From: Chrysomallon squamiferum
Lineage: Eukaryota; Mollusca; Gastropoda; Neomphalida; Peltospiridae
Direction: 5' to 3'
Assembly: GCA_012295275.1 (NCBI GenBank)
Contig: CM022673.1
Coordinates: 3,957,605-4,017,604 of the forward strand
Length of the DNA stretch: 60,000 nt
The position numbers and the translations under genes are program-made. The notes beneath the pieces are model-generated. The model saw only the letters and a list, made by a program, of their open reading frames with translations. It did not search any database and was not told the origin of the DNA. Shown in pieces: positions 13,826 to 28,600 of the stretch. Within the stretch, counting starts at the first letter, position 1, and each line of letters opens with the position of its first letter.

Positions 13826-16259
13826 ATACAAGAAAAATAGTTTTAAAAAAGTTAAAAAAAAAAGAAAAAAAAGAAAAGAAACATGACAATCTCAAGTAGG
13901 CCACATTACACTGTTAAGTATATCTCATTAAAATGCAACAAAAATTAATTTCAGGTTTAACACAATATCAGTAAAAAGGGAAGGGACGTATCATCAATTT
14001 GATTTTTCTATTTTAATCTGCACACGAGTGGTAAAGAATAGTTTAAATAGGTAAATTATGGTAATACACAACTGCTATCTTAATCTGTAACATCATATTA
14101 GTACTAATTAGAAAAATCACATGACCACAGTTTTGAATTAGTAACATCACATGACTGCTATTTTAGTTAGTACCAGTTGTACCTTAGCACAGAATTCCAA
14201 TAAAAAAACCCACAAATGATAATAGGCTGCAAGGTTATAGGCCTCCATTTTTTTAAAGTTAAAAATTGGCAAAGGTTACTGACAATGAACACAATACACA
14301 AGTGTTATTTTAATTTCTAGTAGTCATTTCATTAGCAGTTAGAAAAAAAAAAAACCCAGGGTAAGTCAGAGAAAAGACAATATCACCTCTATGATGTTTG
14401 CACAAACTACAGTTCTCTAGGAAACAAAGTAGTGTATATAAAATGTTTAAATTTGTGAAAAAAGAGAAGGTGTGTACGGGGTATGGATACTGTTTTCCTG
14501 ATAATCCACTTAATAAAACCATTGTGTAAAAAGAAGGAGTTTTAGAAAGGGCACAAATAAAAAAAATTAGTAAGCTATTTTTATTTTTTAAACTGAAAAT
14601 GTGTGCATTAAGTTTAAGAGTTCTCAGCAGATTAAAAGCACAATGTTTTATCAACTTTGAAACATTTCAATTTTATTTGATGATGTTGCAGTTGTTTTTA
14701 CGTTAAACTGAAAGAGGCAGATTTTCACATTAAATATTTTGATTAAATAATGAAACTGAAGTTCCACATTGACTGTACAAATGTTAATTTAAATATCTGT
14801 ACAGAAAGACATTTTAAGTACAATTTTTACTACCTAATTAATTTATGTAGTGAATTGTGCCGTTTTATCTTCATAAAAAATTAGGAAATAAATCACTCAA
14901 ATAAAAATTAATATCTGTTTTATTGTTAGGAATAAAAAAAATAATAAATAAATTAAAAAATAAAAATTAAAAAAAATAAAAATAATAATAATAATAATAG
15001 TAATAATAAAGAAAATTTGTTCAGAGTGAGGTTATTTTAATTTTGGCACAACAAAAACCAACAATATAACAAACAAAGAAAAAAAAGTATTTTTCAATTA
15101 ATTTTTGTTGTGCTGACTCTCCAAATTTAATTTAAACGTTAGCGAAAAAATTTATAATAATAATAAAAATAAGAATCCTTTTTATTTAAAAAGATTTAGT
15201 TATTAAAAAAAAATAATAATGACTATTGTAAAGTCAAATGATAACGAGAATACAATTTATGATTTAAAAAATAATAAAATAAGATCTAAAATTTAATCAG
15301 AATATTTTTGTACAATTTGTCATGGATTAAAAAAAAATAAAAATAAAAGATTTAAAGGTGAGATTATTCAATATATTTTCTTTTTTGCAAATGATTTCAT
15401 CCCTATACCAGAAGTGAACACATTTTAATTTACCTTAACTGAGATACAATTGTATCAGTTTGAAATTAAATTCAGCTACTAATGATAAATTTTCATTAAT
15501 AATTACATCTTTTACTCTGACAATCAAAAAAATAAAAATAAAAATAAAAATACATTTAATTTTTGAGATTCAATTTACAATTTTAAACAATATTCCATCT
15601 TATAAATAGTCATTTATGTTGTGCTAAAGAACAGATTAAATGCAAGACATTTTACCACAGAAAGAGACAAGCTTTGAGACAAAGGAAATAATAAAAAAAA
15701 TAATTATTGTAACTTATTTCTGTTTAATAATAATAATAATAATAAAAATAAATGTTCAAGTTTTATGTGACCTGAATAATTATTTTGATCTTCAGTGAAT
15801 ACATTTAAAATTTAAAAAAAATAAATAAATAAATAAATATTTTAAAGCATGTAAGTGTTACCATTTTCAATTTAATACTGAATTGTCAAAAAAATATATA
15901 TCTATTTCATTTATCTAACAAAAACAAAACTGAAAAAAACAGTAAAAGTTCACCAGTAATTTTGTATTAATGGTGCTGATGTTTTTATCTGTTGTTCAAG
16001 AAAGGAAAGGAAATTAAATTTTTTTAAAAAGCAAGCATCTACTCTAATCCAAAGAACTGAAAATCCAACAGTCATTAAACCAGTGCAAACAGGACACCAA
16101 GTCAATGTACTGTGTGTGTTTCAGTGTGAAGTTAACAAAAAACCAGAAATAAAGTATTTTTGTTCAGAATAAACTCTAGATATGTCAATAAGCTAACATA
16201 GATAATTTTTAAAACAAATACTAAAACAATTACAGGACGAAAAACTCTACTGTGGTTAC

Positions 16260-16294
<35 letters not shown>

Positions 16295-16375
16295 ATAATA
16301 ATAATATTGAAAATGCATCAAAATTAAACTTTTGCATTGAAATGGGTTTGATGTTCAAACACGGTGGGTATTCTG

Positions 16376-17213
16376 TCACTGGCCCTCGATGGTGGTCGGT
16401 TGCTGGCTGGATGGTGGAATGGGTGATCTGACAACATCTTGGAAGTATGTCTTGTAAAGGGGACAAAATGCAGAGTTCTGACTTGGCTTGAACACAAGCT
16501 GACTGGGCTTCACCGGACAAAACAAGGAATCTTTAATAACTGGCTGCCTGATAAAAAATAATAAATAAATAAATAAAAAATAAATAAATAACTTTAAAAA
16601 AAAGATGTAAGTCTCTGTCGACTTGTAAACCTTTTATTCTTAAACAGCATTTTATACAAGTTTTATTGTACATTCACTTAAGTGAATATTATAGGGAATT
16701 TTTGATGGTTGCCCCCCCCCAAAAAAAATAAAAATAAATGCAAATAAATAAGTTAAAAAGATCTTTAAAACAAACTGTTATCTAGTCAGTTTTTAACACT
16801 GCCATATATGTATTTTATGAGCAAGCTACAAAGACACAAAACTTTTAGCACTGTTTTCAAAAGTGTATTGGAAAAAATCTGCATACAGACTTTATTATTA
16901 GCTAAGTGTGTTCAGATATGAAAAAAACCCACAAATCCCTAGAATTAATTATACAAAAACTGATTTTAGGCTTTTTGTTCCCACTGCAGCTGAAAGTGCC
17001 ACAGTACTGTCGAGTTATACAGACCTGTTTTCATCTATAACCCTGACCCTCTCGCAGCCGTCAGGTGGCTCTCTCACAAAATCTTTTGATGTTTTGGGTT
17101 TTGGACTGGATACGAATTTGGTGATTGAGGGCTCTGGTGAATCAACAAGCTCTGAAAATTACAAAAATTATAAAAAGAAATAACATTTCAAGTGATGTAA
17201 TGATCGTAACATT

Positions 17214-17253
<40 letters not shown>

Positions 17254-19274
17254 CAAATATTAATTTAAAAATTCAAATGCAAAAAAACCCCCCAAAAAAC
17301 ACTAACCTAAATATGCTCTACTTTCATATTAAAATTATTCTAAAATTTAAAATTGAAGACTACAACAATTTATTAACTATTAAAGACAATTTAAATTAGA
17401 TTATTAATAATTAAAAAAAAAACATTTTAAATGATCTTAAAAACTGCAGGAAACCTTTGTCAGACTTGCTGTCAGCAGATTCTGATCGACTGGAAGGACG
17501 GGATGAATCCATGGTGCCGGTCATGATGGGAATGGCTGGACTGATTGAATCGGCTCTGCTGCCAGAGCTTCCTGTCGGCTGGTCGTCGAGGTGGGCGGAG
17601 GGAGTCTGGGTGTCGACAGTTCGCATGGTGCTGTTGATGACTCGCACCTCGGGAACTGGAGCTCGGTGACCATCAGGAATCTCTTGTGACTGTTGCAATG
17701 AACGAATGCATAATTAAAATGTAAATAAATTGAATAAATAAATAAATGAAAGAACAACATAATTAAATGAATAACTGAAGTATAAATAAACAAATGAACA
17801 GTTAAAGTATCAATAAACGAATGAACAATTAAAGTATAATTAAATGAATAAATAAATAATAAATAAATAATAAATGGACGAATGATTACAGTACAAATAA
17901 ACAAATGGACAATTAAAGTATAAATAAACGAATGAATAAGTAAAGCATAAATAAATGAATGAATAACTAATGTATAAATAAATGAAATGAATAATTAAAG
18001 CATAAATAAATGAATGAATAACTGAAATATAAATAAATGAATGAACAAAGGAATTATTAAAGTATAAATAAATGAATGAATAAAGGAATTATTAAAGTAT
18101 AAATAAATGAATGAATAATTAAAGTATAACTAAATGAATTAATTAACTTAAGTATGAATGAATGGATGGATGAAAGTTTCATTACAGTATGTTTCTTTGT
18201 AAGTTATTTCCCTAACAATACTTGCTTGATGGGTAATTAATTAATACACATAATACAAATGTCTGTTTTGAAATCAACTTACCGTACTACACTTTGAAAA
18301 ATATTTTTGTACTAAAAACATGGCTAAATTTTCAACAAGCTGACTGTTAACTTTAAACATACTTAATTTAATGTACTTGTGTTTTCTTTTCTTTGTTTTT
18401 ATTTTTTTTATTTATTAAAATTATTTTTTTCTCCACAGTGTCAATTTTTGTTTGCTTTCCCTCAATTTTATAAAATGGAAATACTAGAAATATATTACTA
18501 ATAAAACTTACGACAATATCACATCATATTTTATAGTATTTTTTTTATGACACCTGCATAAACTTAATTTTATGTTTGACACAAATCATTAATCGACTGT
18601 TTACATCTGTGAATCAGACAGATCTTGATTGAAAAAAATGTACAGAAACATTTTAGAATGTTAGTGTGTGAAAAGACATTTGTTTCTCACTTTCACATGA
18701 TTTTAGTGCAGTTAAAACAGTGATTCTCAACAGGGATTGTTATTACCTGCTTGCAACACATCAAGGATACAGGGTTAAGAATAAAAGCTATATATTTGTA
18801 GACGCTTTTAACTACAGGACATAATTCATCATACCTCTGTAATAGCATAAAATAAAATCTTTTAGAATCAATGGTTTGAAGTACAAGACATTTTTTGATA
18901 AATTCACATTAACTTATGCACTATTGTCTGTTGCGTATGTCAATTCACAGTAACTATTTTTTTTTTTTTTTTACCTTTATAATATAAAATATTAAGTTAT
19001 AATTTAATATAAATTAAATTTAAATATGTAGATGTTTTTTTTTCGCTCATTCTGGATTTTTTTTTTTTTTTTTGGCATCATTAATTGTGAATCCCATCCT
19101 TTTATCTTTTTACATGAAATTTGTTATTATTTTGTTGGCTTTTATGCTTTGAAAACATTTTAATGTACCATAAATATCAATTAATTTATTTTTATTCTTT
19201 TTCTTAACATTAAATATTTTTCACTGTACCATTTTATTTTATTTTTAAAAGGATAGCTAAGGAACTTTTAAGTA

Positions 19275-19329
<55 letters not shown>

Positions 19330-21320
19330 TAAAATAAAATAAGGTAAATTGTTTCCTGAATTTCATACAGTTAGTGGTAGATTTAACACAGCTATATTTA
19401 ACAAAACAAACTACATCACCTACAAATCCAGAAAAGCACTAATGAACTTACACGTATATTATCCAGTTCTTCCACTTCAATCCCTGGAACGGTCTTTAAA
19501 ACAAGTTTTTCTATTTCCTGAAATTAATACAGTTCCATTAATGAATTAATGTTATTTAAATGATGCCTGAAAAAGATATTTACATTGAAGTTTATCACAT
19601 GTCAGCAGTCATAACACTGTAAGAACAGAACACATAATGACTAATAAAATAGTAAGTGTCTTTAAATACACTTTCCAAAAGACAGACAACATTGTCTGGT
19701 TGGAATGGGACAAAAGGGGCCCTGTTCAAAGATTGTGAGTTAAAGTTTTTATAAATTATATGTTTAATCCATACACACAGTAATGACAGTATTCATAATT
19801 AATACATACAGTATTTATAATTAATCCATGTAGTAATCATAATACATAGTACTCATAATTAATAGATATAATATTTATAATTAATACATACTGTAATTAT
19901 AATGAATATGAAGTATTCAGGTTTAACATTTACCCTACATGACATATTAGTTTAACATTACAACAGCCATGTTCAGTATATTGAGTATTCAGTATAATGA
20001 TCAATACTCATTATATTTACATTCTGTATCAAATTTAATGCAGTATTTAAGTTTAATCCATATAAAATTCAAGTTTAATACATGCAGTATTAAAGTTTAA
20101 TACATGGAATATTCAAATTTAATACATGTAATACTCAATTTAATACATGTAATACTCAATTTTAATAATGTAATCATCAAATTTAATAATACAGTATTTA
20201 AGTTTAATGCAAGTAATATTCAGTTTGTTACATCTAATATTCAAGTATTAATACATGCAATATTCAAATTCAGCACACACAGTATTCATGTTTAATACAT
20301 GCAGATTCAATTCAGTACACACCGTATTCAACCCTTCGACACTGTTTCTTTGGAACCTCGACATCGACTTGACTGGAATGTGAGATGCTGCCGGAATGCC
20401 GATCGCTTTGGAGAAAAACGCTGGCGGAGCTGTCAATGACAGTGCGGTGTGTTTGCCCTGCACCGGGCTCTGGCGTTTACCTGATTCACTGTGTTTGCTG
20501 CCTTCTTTTGTTTTTTGTAAACGTTGCTTTATGAGCTGAAAAAGTATTTAAAAAAAAATACCATAGTGAATTAATGAAAATGTGTTTTAAAAGAAAACAC
20601 TTGTAAAAAAATATTAACAACAACAACAACAATGATAATAAGTCAGAACACTAATAAAAAAAAATAAAAAATGTAATATTAATAATTATAATCCAGACAA
20701 ATATTTCCAGTTAAAAAAAAAAACACCAAGAAAACCCAAAAGAATCATTTATATTATTTAGCATTCATCTGTTGGATGAGTATAGCTTCATCTTTTCTTT
20801 CCTTTGATTAAAAACAAATTAATAGATGAAGTACTTCAGTTAACCAGAACACATGATATAAAATTTGCAGTCCTTTACTTTAGAGATGAAAAAGTAATAT
20901 TAACTTTTCCATTATTACATACAAGTGTAAGTACAAATTTTGTTAAATTAAATCTAAAAATCGTATCATAGGTTTTCTTTTTCTTTATGTTTGTGCTGAT
21001 AAAGATAATCAAGGATTAAGTAACAATACACTCATCAGCATTTACTGTATTGAGTTACGTGACCAACAGCTTCTACTAATTATTCAATTATCCATTTTTA
21101 AATCACAAGCAGCAAACATACACATCTACTAAATGGCACTCACTGTTTTAAGTTGATCGCCCTGCCCAAAAGAGGCTGACCGCGTGTGACCCTTATCTTT
21201 CTTTCTGTCACTCGGTCTAGTGTCCCAGTCTTCAGGGGTCTGTGAACACAAGGTTTATTTTACATCAAATATTTCTCAATGTAAGGCAGCCAAACAAATA
21301 ATGAAGAAGAGGCTCAATAT

Positions 21321-21355
<35 letters not shown>

Positions 21356-23289
21356 TTATTATTATAGTTATTTCAAGAGATTAATATACTTTGAGTGATG
21401 TGTTTGTATAAATAGACAAGTTAAAAAAAAAATTTTAAATTATATAAATGCAATTATTTTCCTCTTTATTATTTTTTATTCTTTTGTTTCAGTTCATTCA
21501 AAAACCCATTTTCAGTTTATGTCAAATGAAAAGCTCGTAATTTGTATTTCTTTTCATTAATGACTAACAGCATAGATTATTATTTAATTTTTTTTTTTAA
21601 AGTATAGATTTTTTTTTCACAAATATTCTCTTTTTAGGGGGTTTGTTTGTTTGTTTTTTCTGTTTACCTGAGTTGACTTTTCACAAGTGAAAACACCAGA
21701 GTTTTGATAATGGTTGTAAGGGTTTATGTCTTTTGGCCACTGACCAGCTAAGTATAGTGTGTCCAAGGAACTGGCTCTCCAAAGACTCTGTTTATGTGAC
21801 TTAGGCTTCTCTGAAAAAAATTTAATAAAATAATATGCATAAATATACATATACACGTTCATACACATACACACACATACACACACATACACACACATTC
21901 ACACACATACATACACAAACGGAAAAGTTAAATAAAATGTATAGTCTTATCTGAGAACACACACAGAGAAAAATAAATATGTATTCATTTTGAACATGTA
22001 CATCAACAAGAAATGGAATAAATGTAAAATATGAGTTACACAAGTAAATATTAAACTATAAAGAAAGAAGATTTATGAAGGTTTAGATCTTTTTAAATTT
22101 TAAAATATGAAAGAGAAAACTTGTATATTCATGTTTTGGCAACATTTGCATGTGTGTGTGTATCAGTGTATTTGCCTGTGTGTGTGTGTGTGTGTGTGTT
22201 TCTCTTTAATACATATTCAGATACTTGTGAAAATGCCAAAGTTAACTACTAATTCCATTTAGATCATTTTAATTCAAGTCATTCTCATAAAGGCTTAACC
22301 TAGAGCTTTATTTCCCATAAAAAAAATTTCAAGTCATTTTAACTACATAGCAGTTTAAACCAAGTTACATAACAATTTGAAAAAAAAAAAAAAAAAAAAA
22401 TTAATATACATTACATACACAAACACAAAGACATACACATACATACATACATACATGCATATATACACCCATTTTTGTTTTTATTTTTAAAATAATGCTG
22501 AAAGACTGAAAAAACATTAACTGTTCCAAAAAATATATACACATTATCAAATTTTCATCCTTTACAAATAAGTCTGGACATTTTATGTGTTACATTACAC
22601 AATAAACATGGACTGTGTATTGCAAGCATTTTCTGACACGTATTCTGCCAACAATTACATCAATTATAGATCTTCAGCCTTGAATAGGAAATTCCCAATT
22701 AACCAGACACCAGATACCATGAGAAATATCCCATATTCCACTGCATTTCCTACTGAATCAAAGACCAATTCATGTTGGAGGATATGGCCAGGAAATGTGT
22801 GCTTGAGTATTTAATGGATGATTAGATAAGACCTTGGTATATTTATATTTCATTAGATAGGATACATTTCAATATCTGACACAAGTTCATGCAGTAATAT
22901 CAAGATAGTATTCAGTATTACTAATGAGCTTTAAAGATAAACTTTTGTTTTTTAACAAGTAAAGGCTATTTAAATTAATATATATATATAAAATTAATTA
23001 CTATTACTACAATAAATATATATATATATGTGTTTTATTGTGGTAATTGCAATTTATTTTCTTTTTGTTTTGGTTTTTAAACTACCAAATATACTACAGC
23101 CTTTGAGCATTGATAAGAACAGGAAATAGCTCAGTAGTCACACAGAAGGTTAACTGCTCATGAAATCTTTCAGTTCTTGTGTGTCTGCCAATGATCTACA
23201 ACTCAAGTGTCAAGTCCTGATCAATAATCAACATAGAAAAATGGAAAAAATGGGAAAAAGATTTTAAAAATTAAAAATTATAAAATTAA

Positions 23290-23338
<49 letters not shown>

Positions 23339-25589
23339 TAAATTAGATTAAAAAATATATATATATTTTGACAATATCATAAATTACAAAATCCACCATT
23401 TACAAAACCACACGTGTTTGCTCTGCGAGAGGGATGAAGGTAACATCTCTGTGACTGTCATGATACAAAGACAGGTCATTACAAAAGAGTGCATGCACAA
23501 ACTACAGTATGCATTACATGATCAGGCACAGAGTGATTAAAAATACATCTAGTCAAGTTGACATGCTTTCAAACGCACACCGTGAACAATAAATAACCAA
23601 ACAGACTCGCTCCAATTACAGTGAAAATAAAATTACTTCAATCCTGGTATGGGAAACGATGGCTTTGTTCCACACTTCCTCTAAACTTATTTTGTCTTGA
23701 GGCTCTAAAAGACTTCTTTTAACCTCTGTGAAATTACATACAGCATTAACAGTGTTAGCATAACAGATTAAAAAGAAATCCAAGAGAACATTTTATTGTT
23801 ATTGTTTTTATTGTCATCATTATTATTAATATTATGATGATTATTATGATTATTATGATTATTATGATTATTATTATTGTTGTTGTTGTTGTTGTTGTTG
23901 TATGTAGTCATGTTTTTTAAGTGTATTTTTCATATGTATAATATTTATTTTGGCAACAAACTAAACTCTAAACAAAACACATCACAATTCCAAAAGAAAA
24001 TTTATATTTATTACTGAAAGGTTAAACTATTTACTGTCTTGGTAAAATATATTGAAGTTGTACTGACATATATTTCAAATAACTGATAGCATGATAAAAC
24101 CCCTTAAGTAGTAGATTTTAATATGATTAATGTACCAGCACATTTGAGTTTATTTTAATGACATAATAATAATATACATTATTTCTAGAAACCAACTGAT
24201 AATGACAGGTCAAGATACAACCATCTGATTTATTTATTAAAAAGTTAAGGTATGTACTGCCACATTTTTAAAGTTTATTTTGAGTTATGAAATATAAATT
24301 ACAATGTGACAGTCTAATATTCCGAAAGAATATTTTAAATATTATAAAATTATGGTCTGAATTTGTATCTATATTGAATGTCAAAGATCTGATTTCTATC
24401 AGAAGATTTATTAAAGTATTATTTAAAGGTCAAGGTAAAACCACTTACATCATACACTGACACTTAGAATAGATGACAAATTACCATAACAAGTTATTTT
24501 AAACTTAATTTTCACAAGTCATGTACAGGTTTATAACACATGTAAATCTTTATCTGCCAGAGTCAATAAAACCTGTCTAACACATAAATGCTAATGACAA
24601 TTCAGGTTGGTGTATTTAAAAGCCTGCATTTTTCATCGTTTTCAAATACACCAAAAATGTAATAAGAAACTTTTATTTATTTTTTATTCATTAATTTATT
24701 TTTATGAACAAATAACTAAATTTTAGTCACAGAAAGTATTACCTTCAGCTTAACGACATTTAAAAACAGTAATAACAAAATTTACAAACGATAGTTATCA
24801 GTCATTTGTCCAAACTAATGTGTGATTAAGTAATACTGGGTGGTAGCATAAGCATTTAGTCATATTCAACCTGAATTATTAAAATATATATACAGAATTA
24901 TGAAAAAAGACTGTACCATCAGACTGAACAATTTGTATAAAAAACGATATCAGGAGATATAATTAAACTGAAAAAGGAAGAAAATGAAACAGAAAGATGA
25001 AAAATTCCTAACAGTAGTTATTAAACATTATATTGATTAATTAATTTGTATGGATGGTTATCAAAATAAGCATTTTAAATTTCATACTAAGTTCAATTTT
25101 TGGATCACAATTAAAAAAAATATATATATATAAAATATAATAATAATTCCATTTAATTACTTAATTATAGACTTTTGATAAATAATTTAGTGGGTTTCTT
25201 TTGGAATGCAAGTTTATTATAAATAATAATAAATCATTTAATAAATATTTGATTATAAAACTAAAATAGATAAAAAAATTCCATTTGACGTTTTACATTA
25301 AAATTAAAATAATAACTGCAGTAACTCTGAAAAAAATTCCATTTGACATTTTACATTAAAATTAAAATAATAACTGCAGTAACTCTGAACAGGTCATAAA
25401 AAAACAATAACGCAATCTAGTTCTACCTAATTTATTATAAACATTTTTTTAGTGTAAGTAGGTAAGCAAAAGCATTAAACTGTATAATTCTATGCAGTTT
25501 TAAATTTTTCTTTTCTAAATTGAATGATATAAAAGCTAAATAAAAACAGTCTCGGATTACCAAAAAATAATTAAATTTTAAAATTAAAA

Positions 25590-25625
<36 letters not shown>

Positions 25626-28600
25626 AGCAACAACAGTGAAATAATGAAATCAAATGAAATCAAATCAAATCAAACTAGATCTAACCAAGTCTTTTACTGA
25701 AATATTTTCATCATATTAACTGAAATCGACTTCCCCTCGGGAGCCTCACAGAACCATGATCAATAATGGCAAGTGTTTACAAACACTGCCAGCCACTAGA
25801 GGTGAAATCTCTTTAACAAACAGTGCAACACTAGAAGGAACCTAGATCAATGAGTTAGTATCTGAAACCAGGTTACAACTTTTAGTCAACCCATAAACAA
25901 GTCCATTAAATTTACCTGGGGAAAAAAAAAAAAAAAAAAATATTGGTATAGTTTGATAGTAACTCAGGAAATGAGATCAAATTTAAGCTGAAGTTACAAC
26001 AAATCTTGAGATGTATCTAAAAGGATTTAAAATAAAAAATAAATAAAAAAAAATAAAGTAATAAATAATTAATGACATATATATCAGATCTTGCTCACAT
26101 GGAAAAAGCCTTCATTATCTTAATAACAAAATAAATACAATTCAAATTTTTTCATTATTACAAATATTTATTTTATTTTATTATTATTATTTTTTTAATT
26201 TCTATATTTTTTCATTGTTTTATTTATTTTGTATTTATATTCGAAAGTAATTAAAATCTGAGTATTCTTAGACCTGTGTATTGTTCCAACCACAGTCAAA
26301 CAGAAGGTTTATTACATTCTGTGTTTTTGCATGTAGAATGCAGCAAGATTTACATAAAAGATTCCCTGCTGCTCGGTGGTAAGAATAACTCATGGAATAA
26401 CAGCAGATGGTTTCCACGCTTATGTCAATAATAATAATAATATTATTAATAATAATAAATAAAAATTCAAAAAATAATTTAAAAACAAAACCACAGGTCC
26501 AACAGGTGTTAAAAATGTGTATATTAATTCAGTCACCTTTTTAACACTTCAAATAAACAGATGCTGAGCAAGCTGAAATGTTTATAGAAATGCATCCATT
26601 CAAAAATAAGTAGCTTTGGCCAGACATAGCTCTGTCAGATTCTGATTTGGATTCTTTCTGTAACTTAGGTTTTTATAATGTAGAAAATATTTTTGAGAAG
26701 TGTCAAATTTGTATCTTTCATTGTGATTTAAACAAAATTAATATCCAATTTATGTAAAAGGACAAATTTTTTTTATAAATGTTATACAGCACATTTGGGT
26801 TTATTTTTGTTTTATTAAAAGCACTTCAGATTTAATCCATTTGTGGAGGCCATTCAGACTCTGAATTATTTGAAGTCCAAATCAATTTTCCCTATTACAA
26901 AAAAAAATTAAAAGTTAATTTTTAATCAGTTTTCAAACCAACAATATCCATTTATGTAAACTTAAAATACCTCAATTTCCTTTTTAAAAAAGGAAATTTC
27001 ACTTCTGTTTAATTAGATCCAACTAATTTAATCAGTTAGGTAAAAACTGAACTTAACCAAAGATGGCACTTTCCGATGTTGGTAACAGAACATTTTCAAA
27101 ACCGTTAAGTACCTGTAGATGACAGATATATTAGGCTTGACAAAGCAGCAGTAAAGCAATGATCTATAAGCAGTAAATGTATAGTATGACACAAATATTT
27201 CTCTGACATTTTTTGTTGTTTTTTCAAAAACATTTTTTTTTTTTTTTTTTTTGGTCATACAATAAAATACAGTCAATAAGAATTACCACCAGTAAGGACA
27301 TAATTTAATTTTGTTGATTTTTTTTATTTTATTTAATGCTTCCAATAAGGTCTCAAGGGTGGGTTGAGGAAAAATCCTGATTCTGGTCAGGAAATGTTTA
27401 CACAAATACTATCTCCTGGATATTCCTACTATCAGCAAGGATAAGCTACATACACCATCTACAAAGAAAGCTCATACAATGCGGGGTTATGGACTGGAAT
27501 TTAAAAAGTAATTGAGTGGGTGCAGGACAGAGACTGGGTTCTTGCTGCCATTAACAGTATGGATTTATATGACTAATCTGTCTTCAAGATATAAATCTGT
27601 GAAGAGAGATCTCTGACAAAGCGAGGCATGACTCAACGTTAACTTCATTATCAGTGTTAATTGATTATTTTCTCTATTTCTTCCAGTGTCAGACTTAACA
27701 AACAATGTGCTCGCCCCAATGCACAGTTCATTAATTAAGTAAACTACTACAGCCAAAAAATTTTTTTTTTAATGTAGAATACTGTTGCAAGACAAATCCT
27801 TTTTCAACTACATATCATAAAAAATAAATAATAATATAAAACTGAAATGTTTCAGTAACGAGTTAAAAAGACACACCCAAGACACTAACCTTAGCAAGTG
27901 ACTCATATCATTGTCCATAGTCTTAAAAGCTAGTTCATTATTAAATCTATATTATTTATAAACACATTCTAACTATATTTCAAGCTGATTAATAATACCA
28001 TGACTGATAATACCAAACAACTGAATAGCTCAGTGTTTAAAGCTGCATTTGCAGTAGGCCACACTCAAGGCCCAATGACCTCCAACACAAAATGAAGAAT
28101 TCAAAGAGCAAAGGACAAATCTGTGAATTGTGACTGCAACTTAAGCAGGTGTCCAGTAAACAATGAAATCATTCAAAAGAGATTAGTATTTTCCAGTTCA
28201 ACAACAGAAAATGGAATGGAATTGTCCTAAACCCAGTAACTAATAATCTTTGTTTTAAAAATAATTTTTCTACATTATTATAAAAATAAAGTGAGGGTCA
28301 AAACATTTTTTTTTTTTTAAATAAAGGGTTAGTTCAATTACAAATCTGTGGCAAGTATTTATTAAATTGAAAAAATATTAAGATTAAACCTTTGAACTTC
28401 ACCTCAGATGAAAAAAACAGCTGTTGTGGGAAATTTTACAACGAATAGTTGAATCATTTCATTCACCAGGGTAGCTATTCTGCCACCACTTTAAAACATT
28501 AATATAAGTTTACTTTATTAATAAATTTCATCAACAATAATCCAATGAACTTTGTCCTTGACCTTTTGTTTAAAACTAAAACAGATTTCCTAACAGCAGA

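Larger units (their letters stand above)
5382..16375. other. 11-kb interval without a recognisable gene; may include the 3' UTR of the FAM117-like gene
   Basis: Neither strand shows an exon with splice signals or a recognisable domain. The open frames here are low-complexity translations of A/T runs. Contents include poly-A (6368-6399, 13190-13218, 13782-13817, 16264-16291), a 65-base poly-T (12699-12763), AAT runs (7246-7290 and others), AT and AAAT repeats, and a probable SINE relic at 6085-6215. The FAM117-like gene ends at 16376 reading leftwards, and its vertebrate relatives have long 3' UTRs. Part of this interval could therefore be transcribed 3' UTR, but no single polyadenylation site stands out. 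Confidence 0.5.

Noticed and set aside
14310-14654. 114-codon minus-strand frame
   Set aside because: No domain or splice signals; mostly A/T-run translation within the gene-free interval.
22587-22814. 75-codon plus-strand frame in intron 1 of the FAM117-like gene
   Set aside because: No splice context or homology recognised, and composition like the intron.
28020-28095. Functional tRNA gene
   Set aside because: The A box is good, but the stems and the B box are broken; a SINE relic explains it better.
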